This document shows, piece after piece, positions 29,262-31,391 of a DNA stretch of 31,391 bases. The notes below the pieces were generated by a model. The model had not been told where the DNA came from and searched no databases. It saw only the letters and a list, made by a program, of their open reading frames with translations. The DNA is from Sphaerosporella brunnea (taxonomy: Eukaryota; Ascomycota; Pezizomycetes; Pezizales; Pyronemataceae): positions 1-31,391 of the forward strand of contig VXIS01000441.1 of NCBI GenBank assembly GCA_008704415.1. Reading direction: 5' to 3'. A program made the position numbers and the translations under genes. Within the stretch, counting starts at the first letter, position 1. Every line of letters begins with the position of its first letter.

Positions 29262-31088
29262 ATCGTGTGACCAAACGGTGGAGTTGGGAAATTATAATTT
29301 TTCACTCGGTTTTCGCTAAGTGAGAGTAATTTACCATGTACCGTGAATCTCTGGGTGACTGAGGGCAAGATTGCAAATCCTAACTCAACTATGCAAGCTT
29401 TGTAAGCATGCAGTTGACGATAGTCGTGCCGTGTATGTACCGTTACCAAACAGATGGAGTTGCAAAATCACAATACTGCACCTGTTTCTCTGTGAATGAC
29501 AGTAATTAACCACATACTATGAAGCTCTGGGTAGTAATATTGCAAACTCCGAGTCAACTATGCAAGTTTTTTAAGCACGAAGTTGACGATAATAGCTTTA
29601 AGCATATCTTGTTACCAAACGGTGGAGTTGCCAAATCACAATATTGCACTCGTTCTCGGTGGATGAGAGTAATCCACCACGTACCATGAAGCCCTGGGTG
29701 GGTTACTGAGGGCAACATGGCAAATTCCGAGTCAACTATGCAAATTTTGTAAGCATGCAATTGACAATAGTAGCGCTAGACTTATCTTATGACCAAACGG
29801 TGGAATTGCCAAATCACAATTTCGCAGTTGTTCTCAATGGATGTGAGTAATTAACCATGTAGCGTAAATCTCAGGGCTGGTTCACTGAGAGCAACATTGC
29901 AAGGCACGGGTCGAGTATGCAAGCTTTGACGGGTGCAGCTGACAATAGTAATAAAACAGATACTATGAAGCCCTGGGTGGGTCACTGAGTGCAACATTGC
30001 AAATCCAAAACAACTATGCAAGTTATGCAGGCATTGTTACCAAACAAAGGAGTTGCCAAATCACAATATTGCGCTCGTTCTAAGTAGGTATATGTAATTC
30101 CCCATATATCAAGAAGCTCTCGATCGCTCACTGAGGGCAACATTGCAAGGCACGGGTCGAGTATGCGAGCTTTGAAAGCGTGCAGCTGATGATAGCTGCG
30201 AGCTTTGAAAGCGTGCAGCTGATGATAGCAGTGCTAGGCGTATCTTGTGACCAAGCAGTGGAGTGAGCAGATCACAATATTGCACTCGTTGTCGGTGGAT
30301 GAGAGTAATGAACCACATACCTTGAATCTTAGTGGTGGCTCACAGGGGACAACATTGCGAACCGAGAGTCAACCATATGCAAGTTTTATAAGCATGCAAC
30401 TGAGCACAGTGGTGCTAGGCGCATCTGGTCACCAAACAGTATACTTGCGAAATGACAATATTGCACTTGTTCTCGGTGAATGCGAGTCATTAACCACGTA
30501 CCATGAAGCTCTTGGTGGCTCACCCAGATCAACGTTGCAAGTCACCGGTCAATCCATGCAAGAGTTGCAAGCATGAAGTTGACTATAGTAGCGCCACGCG
30601 TATCTTGTTACCATTCCGGTAGAGTTGACAAATCACAATATTGCGCTTTTTTTTGGTTGATAGGAGTAGTTTACCATGTACCAAGAAGCTTTCGGTCGCC
30701 CACTGAGGGTAGAGTTGCAAGTCGCAAGTCCTGTATGCAAGCTTTGAAAGCATGCGGCTCACAATAGTAGCGCTAGGCCTATCTTCTCACCAAACGGTGG
30801 AGTTGCGAAATGACAATATTGCACTCGTTCTCGGCGGATGAGAGTAATCAACCGATATACTGTGAAGCTCTGGGCGGCTCCCAGTGGGCAACATTGCAAG
30901 TCCCCAGTCAACTATGCAAGCTATGTAAGCATGCAGTGGATGATAATAGCGCTAGGTGTATCTTGTAACGAAACCGTGGAGTTGTCAAATTATAATATTG
31001 TACTCGTTCTCTAGGGATGAGAGTTCTTACCTACGTACTATGGATCTCTAGGCGGCTCAGTGAAGAAAACATTGCGACTCTTGGATTG
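29262..31088. repeat. Satellite array, about ten ~170-181-bp monomers
   Basis: Using the CCAAAC block as marker, monomers start near 29271, 29446, 29615, 29793, 30040, 30251, 30432, 30611, 30790 and 30969. Spacing is 169-181 bp apart from an irregular pair around 30040-30251 that carries an internal duplication (TGCGAGCTTTGAAAGCGTGCAGCTGATGATAG twice near 30165-30230). Conserved blocks: CACAATATTGCACTCGTTCT, GGATGAGAGTAAT, GTCAACTATGCAAG, GCATGCAGTTGAC. Monomers differ substantially, so the array is old. Short open frames inside it are not genes. Confidence 0.93.
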
Positions 31089-31112
31089 CCAGACACTTGC
31101 ACTTCAACTACG

Positions 31113-31130
31113 TTAAAGTATATATATATA
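31113..31130 (+). promoter_or_regulatory. TATA-like tract right of the satellite array
   Basis: GTTAAAGTATATATATATAC lies about 150 bp upstream of the ATG at 31275 and is followed by a pyrimidine-rich stretch (31226-31240). This is the same arrangement as the LTR promoters in this window, so it may be an LTR or a host promoter. Confidence 0.4.
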
Positions 31131-31274
31131 CCGTGAAGCCTTTACTACACTGCAACCGCTACAGCTTCAGCCAAGCCTTGGAACCCACTACTGCCCAGAT
31201 AACCGTTTGATGGATCCCCGCCTCACACTTTTTCTTCTCTGCAACGTTCTCTGTCCCAACTAATCTCCACCAGC

Positions 31275-31391
31275 ATGGTCAGCCTCCCTAACCCTCATCA
31301 ATCGTCTTCCCCGAATCTGCTAACCATTTTGACTCAAGCATCATCCCTCCACGCCTACAGTTTTCAAGAAGTCACCCACGATGTCTCCTCC
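31275..31391 (+). CDS. Start of an unidentified ORF, cut by the window end
   Basis: ATG at 31275 (context CCAGCATGG) opens a frame of 39 codons with no stop to the window end: MVSLPNPHQSSSPNLLTILT continuing. It is rich in Ser, Pro and Gln and matches nothing I know. It could be the gag of another LTR element, given the TATA and pyrimidine tract upstream, or a host gene. Only sequence beyond the window can tell. Confidence 0.35.
   Translation, partial: MVSLPNPHQSSSPNLLTILTQASSLHAYSFQEVTHDVSS

Overview
The window looks like a repeat-dense, probably heterochromatic stretch of a eukaryotic genome, most likely a fungus. The evidence is chromodomain Ty3/gypsy elements with short LTRs, pogo/Tigger-type and hAT DNA transposons, and a short 56-nt intron in the hAT relic. 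The lineage cannot be fixed from the sequence. I see no convincing host gene, no rRNA or tRNA and no CRISPR array. Nearly every recognisable open stretch is a decayed transposon fragment with stops and frameshifts.

Layout. 1-507 is unrecognised. 508-3182 is the 3' part of a Ty3/gypsy chromovirus (element A), whose 3' LTR (2498-3182) is split by a Tc1/mariner-like MITE placed exactly in the LTR TATA box. The LTR then abuts two copies of a ~175-180-bp satellite (3183-3466), followed by an array of a 9-bp minisatellite (3467-4168). From 4169 to 16567 the window is a nest: a Tigger-type transposon (TA duplication, ~75-bp inverted ends) lies inside the 9-bp array. Ty3/gypsy element B (5443 to about 15712) lies inside the Tigger transposase. 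A second gypsy element, C (6809-11603, perfect TTAAC target duplication), lies inside the gag zinc knuckle of B. The 9-bp array resumes at 16568.

17040-18697 is a second pogo-superfamily transposase relic. 18700-19836 is mostly unassigned, with a remnant of hAT-type GAGCCGGCTC repeats. 19837-20410 is more 9-bp array, split by a 138-bp MITE. 20437-21606 is a small hAT element with a perfect 8-bp target duplication, palindromic subterminal repeats and a transposase C-terminus containing an intron. Further 9-bp arrays lie at 22518-22934 and 24168-24838. A ~1.2-kb structure with ~390-bp inverted arms occupies about 24994-26237. 26886-27785 is the integrase and chromodomain end of a third gypsy family (D). 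28366-29261 is an RT fragment related to B. 29262-31088 is the main satellite array (about ten monomers). 31089-31391 holds a TATA-like tract and the first 39 codons of an ORF running off the end.

The elements do not act together as a pathway; what links them is insertion order. The nesting gives a relative chronology: 9-bp array, then Tigger, then B, then C. Several catalytic acidic residues have been replaced by Asn or Lys through apparent G-to-A changes, two of them in what would have been CpG context. All homology calls were made by reading motifs, without database searches.
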